A DNA stretch of 64,000 nt from Selaginella moellendorffii (Eukaryota; Streptophyta; Lycopodiopsida; Selaginellales; Selaginellaceae), in contig NW_003314334.1 in the NCBI RefSeq assembly GCF_000143415.4, positions 2,333 to 66,332 on the forward strand, written 5' to 3'. Every line of letters begins with the position of its first letter. The first letter of the stretch is position 1. The notes below the pieces were generated by a model. The model made no database searches. It was given only the letters and a program-made list of their open reading frames with translations, and was not told where the DNA came from. A program made the position numbers and the translations under genes. Positions 24,780 to 36,041 of this stretch are shown here, piece after piece.

Positions 24780-25335
24780 TCTCAGACTCGGACTCGGACT
24801 CGGACTCGGACTTAGGCTCGGGCTTGGTCTCGGCCTCCGCCTCAAGCTCGGTCTCGGTCCCGGTCTCAGTCTCGGTCCCAGTCTCGGTCTTGACCTCGGA
24901 CTCCATCTCGGGTCCTTCTTGGACTCCATCTCAGATTCCATCTCGGGTCCATCTCGGACTCTATTTTGGACTCCGTCTCGGTCCATCTCGGACTCCGTCT
25001 CAGTCCATCTTGGACTCCATCTTGGACTCCGTCCCGGTCCATCTCGGACTCCGCCTCGGACTCCATCTCGAACTCCACTTCGGACTCCATCTCGGACTCC
25101 ACTTCGGACTCCATCTTGGACTCCATCTCGGACTCCATCTCAGACTCCACCTCGGACTCCATCTCGGACTCCATCTCGGACTCCATCTCGAACTCCACCT
25201 CGGACTCCATCTCGGACTCCGTCTCGTTCCATCTTGGACTCCATCTCAGAGTCCGTCTCGGTCCATCTCGGACTCCACCTCGGACTCCATCTCGGACTCC
25301 ACTTCGGACTCCATCTCGGACTGCATCTCGGACAC
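24780..25335. repeat. GACTCC/TCTCGG-type minisatellite inside LTR
   Basis: A 12-18-bp unit (CTCGGACTCCAT-like, minus-strand GAGTCCGAGATGGA) repeated about 40 times with variants. Five of six frames stay open because the unit has few stop trinucleotides. The predicted peptides (Glu-Ser-Glu-Met, Ser-Asp-Ser-Ile, Gly-Leu-His-Leu) are artefacts. Related arrays sit at 29,810-30,120, 41,390-41,660, 11,350-11,580 and 6775-6910. Confidence 0.9.
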
Positions 25336-25900
25336 TTCCATGTGTCATGTGTTGGTCCTTTTGGGTCCCTTTTTGGAGCCTCGCTTATTGCTTGCTTCCT
25401 ACTTGTTCCTTGAGCACTTTGTTGGGAGTTCCACTCCCGCTCTCAACCTTCCAAGTCAGAGCTTTTAGTCCAAATGTGTTACGCTCGTTTGGCTTTCGCT
25501 TCGGCCACTACCACGTGGCACCCTTCCGGCTCCACTTTGGGGCCTAGGGATTTTGTGTCTCACATGAGCATAAAGCGATTGATGAATGAGTCTCTAGAAA
25601 GGGATACAAGGATTGATATATAGCAAGTGTTGTCAAAGAGTCCTAGATAGAGTAGTTTGAGAAGGAATCCAAGATGGAGTCCAAAAAAGAGTCTGAAATA
25701 GAGTCTAAGAAGGAGTCTGAGATGGAGCCCAAGGCCGGGTTTGAGACATCAAGTTGGGTAGCTTGGTGAAGTGTTAAAGAGCTGGCTCTAGCTCCTTTGG
25801 GAGATCGAATGGTCGATGCTCCCAATTCAAGTGTGGGTGGCTTACAACTTGGTATAGAGCTGTTTCTTAGTCTGAATTTTATTAGTGGTTAAGTATATCA

Positions 25901-26422
25901 CTAGTTGGTATTAGCATTGAAAGGTCCCAAGAGTGGATTTATCCTGAAGGAGTAGCATGTCAAGAGAGCATGATTGTCCATTGTGGGAGAGATGAGCTGT
26001 AAGTCCTTCCAACAAATCTGAGGCTGATGTAGTTGGAACCAAGGAAGACCGAGCACCACAGAGGAGGACTTGCTCTTGATGATGTTGAAGGTGATATTGG
26101 TGATGGTGGACCCAATGTGTACTCGAACAGGCAACGTTTCCCTAAGTCCAGAAGATGGAGACACAAAATGCCCGCCAATGCCTTCAACCCTCAGATCCCG
26201 TATGGTAGGAGAAAGAGGAACGTGATGTCGGGCAGCAAAGTCCGTGTCCATGAAGCAGGAAGTTGCACCCGAGTCCAGTAGCGCCAAAGCCTTAAGTCCT
26301 GATTGTCCGGTGAAAGAAAGGAGACATGGGACGCGGAAGTTGCGGGAATTGGTGGTGGCTTTGATAAAAGGTGGTGAGGAGCTTGATAAGGAAGAAAAGT
26401 GATTTTTATTCAGGGAGTCCAA
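25901..26422 (-). CDS. Gypsy B retropepsin-like protease region
   Basis: The minus frame follows the gag of the same element. It carries LLDSGATSCFMDTDFA, the DSGA form of the retroviral-type aspartic protease active site, and later VVLGLPWFQLHQPQI, the hydrophobic VLGLPW block that follows it in gypsy proteases. Reverse transcriptase, RNase H and integrase are missing: sequence to the left of 25,900 is a family-B LTR. This half-element is therefore not autonomous. Confidence 0.85.
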   Translation of the reverse strand: MDSLNKNHFSSLSSSSPPFIKATTNSRNFRVPCLLSFTGQSGLKALALLDSGATSCFMDTDFAARHHVPLSPTIRDLRVEGIGGHFVSPSSGLRETLPVRVHIGSTITNITFNIIKSKSSSVVLGLPWFQLHQPQICWKDLQLISPTMDNHALLTCYSFRINPLLGPFNANTN

Positions 26423-26433
26423 ATAGACAGCTC

Positions 26434-27411
26434 CTACTCTGTTTGGATAGGGTCGTTTCCCGACTGCAACAGAGGTGGACTTTGAGGCAGAGTGAACTCA
26501 AGCAATCGGGGAGGCTTCTTGGGACACACAGCTGCTTTGTGATTAGGATCAGCATAGTAGAGGCAAAGATTATGAGATATTCGACATTGCTTCTCAACAG
26601 GACTCAACTTCCCTCTAATGAGTCGGGGAGTACCAGAAATATCCATCGGGACCGGAGCAGTAGGTTCAGGACTATGCCCCAAAGACTCAAGCTGGGATTC
26701 CTGAGTCTGGGATGGAAAAACAGCGGCGCGGCGACTTTCCTGATGATGTTCAAAGAGACGATTGTCACATCGAACAGCTTTGTTGATGGCGTCTGACAGG
26801 TCCTTGGGATCCTCCATGGTGAGCAACAAATCCTTGACACCGTTGTTGAGGCCGAAACGAAATTGGTCAATCAGGGCCCGCTCATCCCACTGAGTGTCCA
26901 AGGCAAGGAGTTGGAACTCTGCAGCGTAGATCGAGGCAGGACGAGACCCCTGAGAGAGACGTCTCATCTTTGTGGTAGCAGCCCGAACCCGATCCGTCTC
27001 GCCAAAACATGCTTCGAGCTTCTCTTTAAACAATTGAAGATCCATTAGCTCCGGAACCACAACCCCTTTCATGCTCTTCTCCAGAAGAGGAGAAAACCAT
27101 GACAAAGCTGCACCCTCGAGCAACGTCTCAATCGCGCCGATTTGAGACTCGGGAGTGGGGTACCGCCGATGTTGAAGTGCAAAGATCAGCTCCATTTGGT
27201 TCAAAAATCCACGAAGCTCCGAACGCTTGCCTGAAAATTTCACCGGGAAACTCACCTTCGGTTCAGGAACTTTGCTGGATCCTTGAGCCAAAAGTGAAGC
27301 AAGCTCCTGCTGCATGCGAAGAAGGGTCGCCTTCAGCTCGGTATTCTTAGACTGGATTTTTGCAAGGACTTCAGCAAAGAAATCAGGATGGCTTGGAGAC
27401 TCCATTGGCAA
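26434..27411 (-). CDS. Gypsy B gag polyprotein
   Basis: 325 residues. The N-terminal helix is coiled-coil-like (residues about 10-45), then a retrotransposon gag core (FSGKRSELRGFLNQMELIF, then GAALSWFSPLLE, then LFKEKLEACFGE). A C-terminal CLYYADPNHKAAVCP looks like a CCHC knuckle with one Cys changed to Tyr. The frame is intact over its whole length, which suggests a fairly recent element. The 5' LTR lies at 27,604-27,889. Confidence 0.88.
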   Translation of the reverse strand: MPMESPSHPDFFAEVLAKIQSKNTELKATLLRMQQELASLLAQGSSKVPEPKVSFPVKFSGKRSELRGFLNQMELIFALQHRRYPTPESQIGAIETLLEGAALSWFSPLLEKSMKGVVVPELMDLQLFKEKLEACFGETDRVRAATTKMRRLSQGSRPASIYAAEFQLLALDTQWDERALIDQFRFGLNNGVKDLLLTMEDPKDLSDAINKAVRCDNRLFEHHQESRRAAVFPSQTQESQLESLGHSPEPTAPVPMDISGTPRLIRGKLSPVEKQCRISHNLCLYYADPNHKAAVCPKKPPRLLEFTLPQSPPLLQSGNDPIQTE

Positions 27412-27603
27412 GAAGAAAGAAAAGAAAGGGGGAAAAAGACAAAGGCAATCAAATAATCAAAACGAGCTAAAAGAAAAGCAAAAACCACAATCTGAATCAA
27501 ATTGTCAAGACCCCCAACAAGATCAAGAGTAGAAAATGCTAAAGACAAAGAGAAAAAGCTAGTGAAAACAAAGAAGAGGCCTTAGACTGGCGTTGATTCA
27601 GAT

Positions 27604-27889
27604 TGTGGAGAAATGGAACAAGGCTAACCTATATATACTATAGGTTGATGAAGCTCCACCACTCTTGGATCGAGGACGGCCTAAATATAGTTGAGGTCAA
27701 GGAGGCGCCACATCAATATCAGGAATGTGGCTCGAGACTCAGGAATCGGGAAGTGTCTTGAGAGTTAGGAATAGGGAAGTGTCTCGAGAGTCAGGAATAG
27801 GGAAGTGTCTCGAGAATCAGGAATGTGGTCTGCAGGTCAGGAATCCGGCAAGAGTCAGGAATATGGCAAGAATTGGGGAATTCCTGACA
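27604..27889 (-). repeat. Gypsy B 5' LTR
   Basis: Plus-strand ends TGTGGAGAAA...TTCCTGACA give TGTCAGGAATT...CTCCACA on the minus strand, a TG...CA LTR of 286 bp just upstream of the gag leader. About 27,725-27,870 holds a tandem array of a unit like GTCTCGAGAGTCAGGAATAGGGAA. The LINE resumes at its right edge, so this insertion removed or displaced the LINE 3' part. No partner LTR is in the window. Confidence 0.72.
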
Positions 27890-28997
27890 AATGCCTCTGT
27901 AGAAGGCCTTGTTCAGCAGCCGCTCGTTTACAGCCCATGAGTCCTCCTGAGTATGCACTCTAGAGCTCCAAGCCACGAATTCCCTCTGCTGTAGTTCTGC
28001 TTCCCTCTGATCCAGGGCCGCCTGCCACCTTCCTGCGTCCTTGGCCGTCAGCACCATCCTCTGAGCTGCTGCCACCTTCTTCCTTGCTAGGCGCAGCTCC
28101 TTCATTACTTCACCCTTTATTGCCCTCTGTCTCTCTCGCAGCTGGTCCGAGCAGTCTTGTAGCACTGTGGTGAGCACCAGTTCGCTTCCCTCCAGAATCT
28201 GCCAGGGTGTGGATTGAGATGGCTCGCTGCACTGCTTTACCTTTGTCTTTCTGGAGCTTGATTGTACACCAGACTGGGTCGTGGTCCAAAAAAGAGGGGA
28301 AACACAGCCACGTCTTGAGACTCCCGCCATCTTTTCTCACTCTAGGGGAAGCGTAGATCCTGTCCAGTCGTGACTGACAGCTTGTTGACTCCCGACGGGT
28401 GTAGGGATGTGCATGGGGGGCGAATCCTTCCTCGTGCTGCAAGTCCACGAGGTCCAGCTGTTCTGCCAGTGCCAGCCATTGCAGTTGTTCCCGGCCTTGG
28501 ATGGTCTCTTGGCCTCCTCTCTTGTCCTCTGTGTTCTCCACCATGTTAAAATCCCCTAGCACCAGCCAATGCTCTGCCCAGCCTCTTGTTTTCAATCGAA
28601 GTTCTTCCCAGAAAAGGGTTTGAGCCTGTCTGTTGGTTGGGGCGTAGACGTTTAGGATCCCCACTCATCCAAAATGTAGGCTGAGCACCAGGAGCTGCGC
28701 TCTCCCCGGCACCAACACTTCATGATCCCTTGCTTGTGCTGACCATCTGGTGGAGACCACAATGGCTGTGCCCCCCCCTGGCCTAGACCGAGCTGCATTC
28801 CACCAAGTTTTCCCTCTCATGCCGAAGTTGTAGTCCGGTTCAGCGTCCATCTTATGTTCCTAGATGCATAGAAAGTCTATCCCGCCTTCCAGTCCCAACT
28901 CCCTTATATGCGACTTGAGTTGGATTTTTTTGTGGAGCCTATTGTCCGTGGAACTGAGGCCTCGGCAATTCCACGTCAAGCATGTTAGGGTCGTCAT
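27890..28997 (-). pseudogene. LINE ORF2: APE-type endonuclease, truncated before RT
   Basis: Reading starts MTTLTCLTWNCRGL at 28,997. It continues through the conserved exonuclease/endonuclease/phosphatase motifs: IxEHK, LNVYAPT (28,650), LVLGDFNMVE (28,560), SRLDRIYASPR (28,360) and FLDHDPVWCTI (28,280). This is the nicking enzyme of L1-type LINEs. Two in-frame stops interrupt it, a TAG near 28,862 and a TGA at 28,662-28,664. The linker (to WAVNERLLNKAFYRG near 27,900) ends at the gypsy LTR, so reverse transcriptase is absent. Confidence 0.87.
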
Positions 28998-29733
28998 GGC
29001 CCGACATACTTCCAGGAGAACCTGTTGGTGCTTGGCTGCGCCCTCCACTCTGTGGAGATGGTCCACACTGCTGTTGGCTTCCCTCGGTGTCTGGCCCAAG
29101 AGAAGCCCCGTACCATGTATTTTGCGAATCCTGTCCACTCTGTTATCGCTCGCTCCATCCGAGTCTGGTAGTCTCCGAGAGCTACTATCTCTGGGAAAGT
29201 CCCATTTCCCCGCTGGACCAGCCAATCTCCTGCCTCTGATGTTGCCAGCTCTCGCTTTGGGGGAATCCATCGGATCGCCAAATTCACTGTTTTGGGGAGT
29301 ACTGTCTGGAAGCCTTCCATGCTGGTTTCCACTGAGGGACCTTCAAAAAGCCTGCACTTGGAGCCCGAACCTGCTACAGGTGGGGCCATCGGGAACCTGA
29401 TGTGCGGGGCACTAGCTGGTTCACGTTATAGTAGCATCTTTTCTTCCTCCACTGGAAGCTCGAATGGCCGTTCCGGGGCCAGTTTCTCCGTCCTCGCTGT
29501 ACATGCCATCTCCTGGTGGCCCAGCTTCTGACAGATCCTGCATCTTCTTCCTGTGACCTCTGTTTGGACCCTGATGTATTGTCCCAATACAGCCAACAAC
29601 GTTGGGGTCTCTGCTGGAGAGTCTACAAAGACTTTTAGCCTGATCGGCCCTAGCACTCCGCCAGCTTCCACAGTATCCAGCCCTAAAGCAATATTCCCAA
29701 TACTGCTTTCCACCAACTCTTTCACCACGTCCT
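28998..29733 (-). pseudogene. LINE ORF1, C-terminal part with CCHC knuckle
   Basis: Continues the ORF1 that is cut at 42,462 by the GypA insertion. CRICQKLGHQEMAC (about 29,540) is a CX2CX4HX4C zinc knuckle of plant LINE ORF1 proteins, which coat the element RNA. A stop at about 29,426 separates it from a further tail (28,994-29,389) without recognisable domain. GTGAT at 29,734-29,738 is the left target duplication of GypA. Confidence 0.82.
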
Positions 29734-29738
29734 GTGAT

Positions 29739-30922
29739 TGTAAGGAACCAACTCCCCGAGATGTCGTAGGCTAAAGGATCCCCGAAAGCTTGACCGAAAT
29801 GACAAAGAGTTCATCGGATAGGACCAAGTCGAAGATCGAGTCCAAGACTGACTTTGAGACCGAGTTCGAGATAGAGTCCGGGATCGAGCCGAGGCCGAAT
29901 CGGAGACCGAGATCAAGACCGAGTTCAAGACCGAGTTCGAGACGGAGTCCGAGATCCAAATCGGGTCCGAGACCGAGTCCGAGGTCGAGTCAGAAGTCGA
30001 GTCTGAGATCGGGTCTGAGATCAAGTCCGAGATCGAGTCCGAGACCGAGTCTGAAGTCGGGTCCGAGACCGAGTCCGAAGTCGGTTCCGAGATCGAGTCC
30101 GAGATCGATTCTGAGACTAAGTCCACATACTAATATAGCTCAAGGGGTGAAAGCCCAAAGTGTGTGTCTCCCAGGGGGGGGGGGGGGGCTGCAGGGGGTT
30201 CCAAAAGTATAGTAGGGATAGTGAGGTCCAGAAACCAGTCTTGAAGGAACTCTCCAGTGGTGCTTCCAAACTGACTTGAGGTTGAGACTTGGGCCGAGGG
30301 GCCTTGGGTGGGAGTGAGCATGGGCTTGGGTGGTGCCGGAGGGGCCACCCAGGGAAGTGCTCAAGAGCAGCTCCCACTCCTGAAAGGGAAACTGACTGCG
30401 GTGCTCCCGGCTCATGTGGAGTGGTGCCCCACTTAAGTACCTTGTGGCTCATTGGTCCTCGCCCTTCCTAAGGGCTTGGGCCTTCCCTTCGGGATGGAAG
30501 TGGGGGGTAGAGGTACCCATACTAGGCCGTTAGGCCACGGTGTTTCATCCCGACGTCCCGAAGCAAGTGCTGCACCCAAGGCTTAGGATTTAGAGGGTCC
30601 CATGATCAAGTCTTGTAGTACCAAGAGGTGTTAGGAATCTTGAGGCTTGGTGTGCTTGGCTGCTTGTGCCTGCTGGGAGTGTAGCCGAACCTTAAGTCCA
30701 GTCTAACCCAAGGAGGGGGATTGGGAGAGATTTGGGAATCCGTAGATGGATGGCTAACACTCCATTGCTCATGCAGTGAGTAGCTGAAACCAAGTAGGAC
30801 CAAGTGGGAGCTGGTACCATAGGCGAGAACCTTGGCGAGGGAACTTTGCACAATCCAAAACAGAGTTGATCGGATAGACGAGGTAAGCTGACAAATTGGA
30901 AAAGAAAAATTTGTGGCTTACA
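29739..30922 (+). repeat. GypA 5' LTR
   Basis: Contains a GAGTCCGAGATC-type array (29,815-30,115), the phrase GGTGAAAGCCCAAAG, a poly-G tract (about 30,174-30,188), then GGTTCCAAAAGTATAG. The same order occurs in family-B LTRs, so the two LTR families share ancestry. It should hold the element's promoter and polyadenylation site, which I cannot place exactly. Confidence 0.93.
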
Positions 30923-30925
30923 ATT

Positions 30926-30938
30926 TGGTATCGGAGCC
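30926..30938 (+). other. GypA primer-binding site
   Basis: TGGTATCGGAGCC three bases after the LTR end, one mismatch from the usual complement of the initiator-Met tRNA 3' end (TGGTATCAGAGCC). It primes minus-strand DNA synthesis. Confidence 0.9.
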
Positions 30939-30981
30939 TGTTCCTCAGTTCTAGCGAAGGATAGAGGCAGATTGCTGGGAG

Positions 30982-32174
30982 ATGCCAAGGGCAGGACGTA
31001 AGCGAACCCAGACGGAGATGGAACCTCCTCCAGAGCTGGAGCCTCCGGTTGAACAGGAGGCTATGGATGAGGAATCCTTGCATGACAGGACTCTAGTGAG
31101 GCAACTTCCAAACAGGAGTCTGGTGGTGAGGTTCGGTCGTCCAAGGCTCGATTGGACGTTCTAGAAGGACAATTGGCACAAACCAATGCCCTGCTAGAGA
31201 CTCTCGTACGCAAGTTAAAGCGTGACGAGAAGCGGAAGAAAAAGCGAAAGACTGCAGATGCTGGCAGTGTAGAGGGTGCAGACCCTTCGGTAGGCACTGA
31301 GGCAGAACCAAACAAGGTCGAACAGACCGAAGTGGAATCAGTCCCTCAGGCAGTTCCCAAGTACAAACGAAAGCCCCCACCAGTCTTCAAGGGAGTGAAT
31401 GACTATAAGGTGGTGGAGGATTGGTTTTATGATATGGAGGACTACTTCCGAGCGTTGCGGTTACCAAGCTCGGAGAAAGTCCCATGTGCAAAACCATACT
31501 TGGCAGATAATGCCAAGTCTTGGTGGAAAACGACAGAGGCCAACGAAGGACCAGTGGCCACTTGGGAAATGATGAAGGCGAGGATTCGTGCGACTTATGT
31601 TCCTCCGAATGCTACTCTGCATCTAAGAGACGAGCTGAGTAGGCTGAGGCAGACCGGAACCATTCAGGAGTATGTGAATGGGTTTATGGCAAAGAGGATA
31701 CTTGTCACGGACATGGGGGATATGGATGCGTTCCATGCCTTCATATCAGATTTGCAAACCTAGGCTCGCGGTGAGGTGATGTGGTGGAACCCGACCAATT
31801 ACAAGGAAGCGTTGGATGCAGCCATCAAGGTGCATTTCAACGATAACCTGCGAAAGGGAAACACGACGGGGTCGGGGTCCACGTTTAGCAAAGGGGCCAA
31901 ACCAAGGGGAACGTATAGCCGAGGGAAATTCAAGAAGAGTTTCTCTAAGAATGAGTCCTCGGGGTTCCGGAAAGGCAAATCCGGTGGCCAGCGAGCGAGT
32001 ACGTGGGGGAGTGAAGCGAAAAGAGACAAACTCACGGATAAGAAGGTCAAGTCATATAGCAGCGTGGGAAACAACGTATGCTACAACTGCGGTGAAGTGG
32101 GACACTTTTCGAGGGAATGTCCCTACCCGAAGAAGGCCAGAGCCAATATGGTCATCAAGTCGGGTGAAGTCTAA
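30982..32174 (+). pseudogene. GypA gag
   Basis: Begins MPRAGRKRTQTEMEPP. A frameshift near 31,100-31,150 leads into the main frame, with a coiled-coil start (LEGQLAQTNALLETLVRKLK), the gag core (VVEDWFYDMEDYFRALRLP, then SWWKTTE) and, after an in-frame TAG at 31,761-31,763, a basic Lys/Gly/Ser-rich tail. The tail holds the knuckle CYNCGEVGHFSREC (about 32,080-32,121). A TAA at 32,172-32,174 separates it from pol in the same frame, so the ancestor was probably one gag-pol frame. Confidence 0.9.
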
Positions 32175-32228
32175 ACTGAGGTATGTGATCCAGTCCCTAA
32201 CTCAAAGTTACTCATTACACGAGCAACT

Positions 32229-35200
32229 TTGGTAGAGAGTTGTTCGCGACATCTACTAGCCCTCCGAGGGAAGCTCGAAGGTAGCTTTGTTAAGATCCTT
32301 ATTGACACAGGTGCTTCAGATAATTTTGTGGCTGCAGATATAGTCCGGCAAGCCGGACTAACAGTGCAGCGGCTAGGCGAACCAAGGACTATAGAGTTTG
32401 TTCAAGGTAGCCAAAGCACCGATGAGGTACTTCGACAAGTGAGAGTCGAAGTGGGGACATGGAAGGTGGACATGGATTTCACCGTGTTAGACATATCGGG
32501 ATTTGACGTGATCTTCAGAATGGATTGGTTCCATCTGTTCGTGGTAGCCTTGCATGGACAAGGTAGAAACCTTGTGGTACTGGCAAATGCCACAGGAAGA
32601 AGATCTAGGGTGGAGGCCCAAGATCTAAAGGTAGGGCAAAGCAAGGCCAAAGAATCCTGCTTAAACCTGGTGTCCACAAGAGGACAACTCACTAAAGGAA
32701 CTAAGGCAGCCTTTTTGTGCTTACTCTTGGTGAAGAGTGATAAAAAGACAGGAACGGAAGAAGTACCTTTAGTGATCCAGTGGGTGTTGGACCAATTCCA
32801 GGATACCATGCCGGAGGAGCTACTGGCGGGGTTGCCCCCAACACGACCGATAGAACATAAGATTGAGCTGGTCGAGGGTGCTGAGGCGGTGGTTCGTCCT
32901 CCTTATCGTTTGAACGAAAAAGAACTCAAGGAGCTCAAATGCCAACTAGAGGAGTTGGTGGACAAAGGGTATGTTAGGTTGAGCAAGTCACCGTATGGGG
33001 CGCCAGTGTTATTTGTGAAAAAGAAAGATGGATCTATGCGCATGTGCATAGACTACCGATTGCTCAACAAATATACAAAGAAGAACAAGTACCCTTTGCC
33101 AAGGATTGAAGACCTGTTCGATAGGTTGGGAAAGGCAAAATACTTCTCGAGGATTGACCTAAGGTCAGGATACTACCAGATCAAGGTAGCCGAGGAAGAT
33201 GTCGAGAAGACAACTTGTCGAACGAGGTATGGGAGCTTTGAGTTTCTGGTGATGCCCTTCGGGCTATGCAATGCGCCGGCAATGTTTTCGGCACTGACGA
33301 ACCACATCTTTGTACCCTATCTGGATCACTTTGTGGTCGTCTATATCGACAACATCCTGATTTATAGCGAGACGCTAGAGGAGCATGCCAAACACTTGGC
33401 GAAGGTGTTTGAGAAACTAAGGGAACACAAACTGTATGCTAAAGAGAGCAAATGTGACTTTGCTCAACAAGAGGTAAAATTTCTCAGGCATGTGGTGGGT
33501 CAGGACGGGCTCAAGGTGGACCCAGAGAAGGTCCAAGTGATCCAGGAATGGGAGCGACCATCGAATGTACATGAGTTGAGGGCATTCTTGGGGCTATGCA
33601 ACTACTACCGACAGTTTATCAGACACTATTCGAGAGTAGCCCTGCCCTTAACGGACCAAACAGGAAAAGGGAAGATGGTATGGACAGCGGAATGTGAGGT
33701 AGCATTCGTCCACCTCAAAGGGAAGTTGAGGAAGGCTCCCGTGTTGGCATTACCAGACTTTGGTAAGGACTTTGAGGTAGAAATAGATGCTTCGGACTTT
33801 GCGTTGGGCGCAGTTTTGAAGCAAGACAACCATCCGGTAGTGTTCTTCTCGAAGAAGTTGGACAAGGCTCAAAGGAAGTGGCCTGCCCACAAGAAGGAAC
33901 TATTTGCGGTGGTCAAGGCTCTCAAGGAGTGGCGACACTACCTTGGGAGACACTTCAAGTTTTACACGGACAATGTGGCAACGAAACACTTCTTGTCACA
34001 GCCCGACCTGAGAGGGAAACAAGGTCGGTGGGCCAATGCCTTGGCCGAGTTTGATTGCAAAATTCTGTACAAGCCTGGGAAGAGCAACATCATGGCAGAT
34101 GCACTAAGTCGAAAAGCGAGCTTGAGGTTGGCAATATCCAGTGCAACAGCAACCTTTTGGGACGATGTGCAGACAGCATATGAGAACGATGGTCTAGCAC
34201 AAGAAGTGTTGTTGAGGAATCTAGAGGCACGGAAAGCTCACCAGAGAGGTGAGCTACCAACGGAAGAGAAAACGGGCTATGCGGAATGCAACAGACTCAT
34301 CTATTACAAGCAAACGAGGGTGTATGTTCCAGAAAGGGAACTAAGGAAGGCAGCCTTAGAAGAGTGTCATGACGGACCTCTTGCGGGGCACGGCGGAGTG
34401 CCCAAGATGATGGGCTTACTCAAGAGGAAGTACCATTGGCCAGATATGGCTAAGGACGTCCAAGACTATGTAAAAACATGTCTAACATGTCAGCAGGTAA
34501 AAGCCGTGACTAAGGCTAGTGGGGGCTTGTTGCAAAGCATCCCAATTCTAGATTGTCCGTGGAAATGTCTTACGATAGACTTCATCACGGGACTCCCCCC
34601 AAGCGAGGGGTTTGATGCGATATTCGTGGTGGTGGACCGATTTTCGAAAATGGCACATTTCATACCCACCATAACAGAGGTGGATGCGGAAGGTGTGGCG
34701 AAGCTATTCTTCGAAAAAGTGGTTCGAGTGCGGGGAAGACCGGAAGAGATCATCTCAGATCGAGATAAGATCTTCACCAGTAGGTTCTGGAGGACTCTCC
34801 TGGAACAGTATCGCACCAAGTTGAAATTCAGCACAGCCTATCACCCATAGACAGGTATGGGGTATTAAGTCAAGTTGTTGGCACTAACACTTCTTGACAG
34901 ACGGACAAACGGAAAGGGTGAATAGGCAGCTAGAGGATTATTTGCGATGCTATGTCTCGGGAGACCAGACCGATTGGGTAAGTCATTTGGGACTTGCGGA
35001 AATGTGTTATAACAACTCACCACATTCGAGTGTCGGGGTGAGTCCATGGGAAGTCATCAATGGGCGAGCTATTGAAGGTCCTGTGGAACTCGGCGTGGCC
35101 GAGTATCATGGAGAGTTGCACGCAGTGGAGGCATTCACGGCGGAAAGACTCAGCATTTGGAATCTAGTGAGGGATTCCTTGGAATGGGCTCAACAAAGGC

Positions 35201-35752
35201 AAACCAAATACGCGAACCAGAAGCGTCGGGATGTAGAGTTCCAAGCTGGGGAGAAGGTGTGGCTGAACACCAAGAACCTCAGACTACCAAGTGGGATCAG
35301 TCGAAAGTTGACCCGAAGGTAAAGATGCATGTATTCCTGTAAATGAATTGATCTTGAGTTCCTTAAGCAGGTTCGCGGGTCCTTACGAGATTGAGGCACG
35401 AATCGGTAAAGTGGCTTACTGTCTCCGACGTCCTCGAGAGATGGGGAAGATGCATCCAGTGTTCCACGTGAACTTACTCAAGCCGTACCTTGAGGATCCG
35501 CTTCACAAGGACCAAGTGAGACCTTTACCTGAGGTTATCCAAGGGGAAGAGGAATACGAAGTCGAGGCCATCCTCAATGCGCGCAAGAGCAAGCGACAAG
35601 GACGTGACGTGAGAGAGTTCCATATGAAGTGGAAAGGATTTCCATACTACGAAGCAACATGGGAACTAGAGGAGAACCTAGCGAACGCGCGAGATCTAGT
35701 GGAGGAATTTCTGCAAGGCAAAACTCTATGTACTTATGCAAAGTTCAATTAA
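32229..35752 (+). pseudogene. GypA pol: protease, RT, RNase H, integrase, chromodomain
   Basis: Order: protease [12 protein letters not shown] (about 32,300), RT ([14 protein letters not shown] at 33,020; [23 protein letters not shown] at about 33,345), RNase H ([13 protein letters not shown]), integrase HHCC (GHGGVPK to CLTCQQVK) and its DDE core ([28 protein letters not shown]). FAGPYEI and a chromodomain (YEVEAIL to FHMKWKGFPYYEATWELEE, 35,550-35,680) follow, marking a chromovirus. Coding is interrupted by intron-like segments 34,855-34,900 and 35,319-35,370. Damage: TAG at 34,848-34,850, and the catalytic YIDD is YIDN. Confidence 0.93.
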
Positions 35753-36041
35753 AAATATCAATTTGCAAAGTTGAGCAAGTGGCATATGTTGGGACCCGAA
35801 GGTGCGCCGAAGGTAAGCTAATTAGCATGGGTTGGATAGGTCGACCAGGCGTAGGGCACTACGCCCGACTCCCTGTGGGGATGTCAAATCCGTAGACGTA
35901 TTCTACGGAGGTTGGGTTTGAGTCCCAACCCCCTAGTAAAGCAAGGCTTGGTTCAAGTCCCGACCCCATACTAGGGCGTGGTGAGGTGAGGGGTATAGGG
36001 ACACCTATATTTCGTTGTCATGGGCTCTTGGCCGGGGAGAT
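35753..36041 (+). other. GypA 3' untranslated region
   Basis: Between the chromodomain stop and the GypD insertion. It includes GGTTGGGTTTGAGTCCCAACC-type inverted sequence near 35,910-35,930 and no open frame of note. GAGAT (36,037-36,041) is the left half of the GypD target duplication. Confidence 0.6.

Larger units (their letters stand above)
23165..25564 (-). mobile_element. Solo LTR, family B, nested in another family-B LTR
   Basis: Plus-strand ends are TGTAAGTAAC...GTCTCACA, the reverse complement of a TG...CA LTR. The flanks 23,160-23,164 and 25,565-25,569 are both TGAGC, a perfect target duplication. It holds the family's poly-purine array in complement (24,780-25,335) and a younger TRIM insertion (23,959-24,572). 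Large open frames on both strands here are by-products of the array. Confidence 0.9.
23001..25846 (+). mobile_element. Family-B LTR (split) followed by primer-binding site
   Basis: Outer LTR pieces are 23,001-23,164 (TGTGAGACAT start) and 25,570-25,846 (GGCTTACA end). They are separated by a second, inverted family-B LTR. ACTTGGTATAGAGCTG directly after 25,846 looks like a degraded initiator-Met tRNA primer site, so this was a 5' LTR rather than a solo LTR. Its internal region is lost after about 25,870. Confidence 0.75.

Noticed and set aside
24611-25547. Open frames of 160-285 codons on both strands
   Set aside because: They arise from the GACTCC-type array inside an LTR; peptides are simple repeats in several frames at once and no gene context exists.
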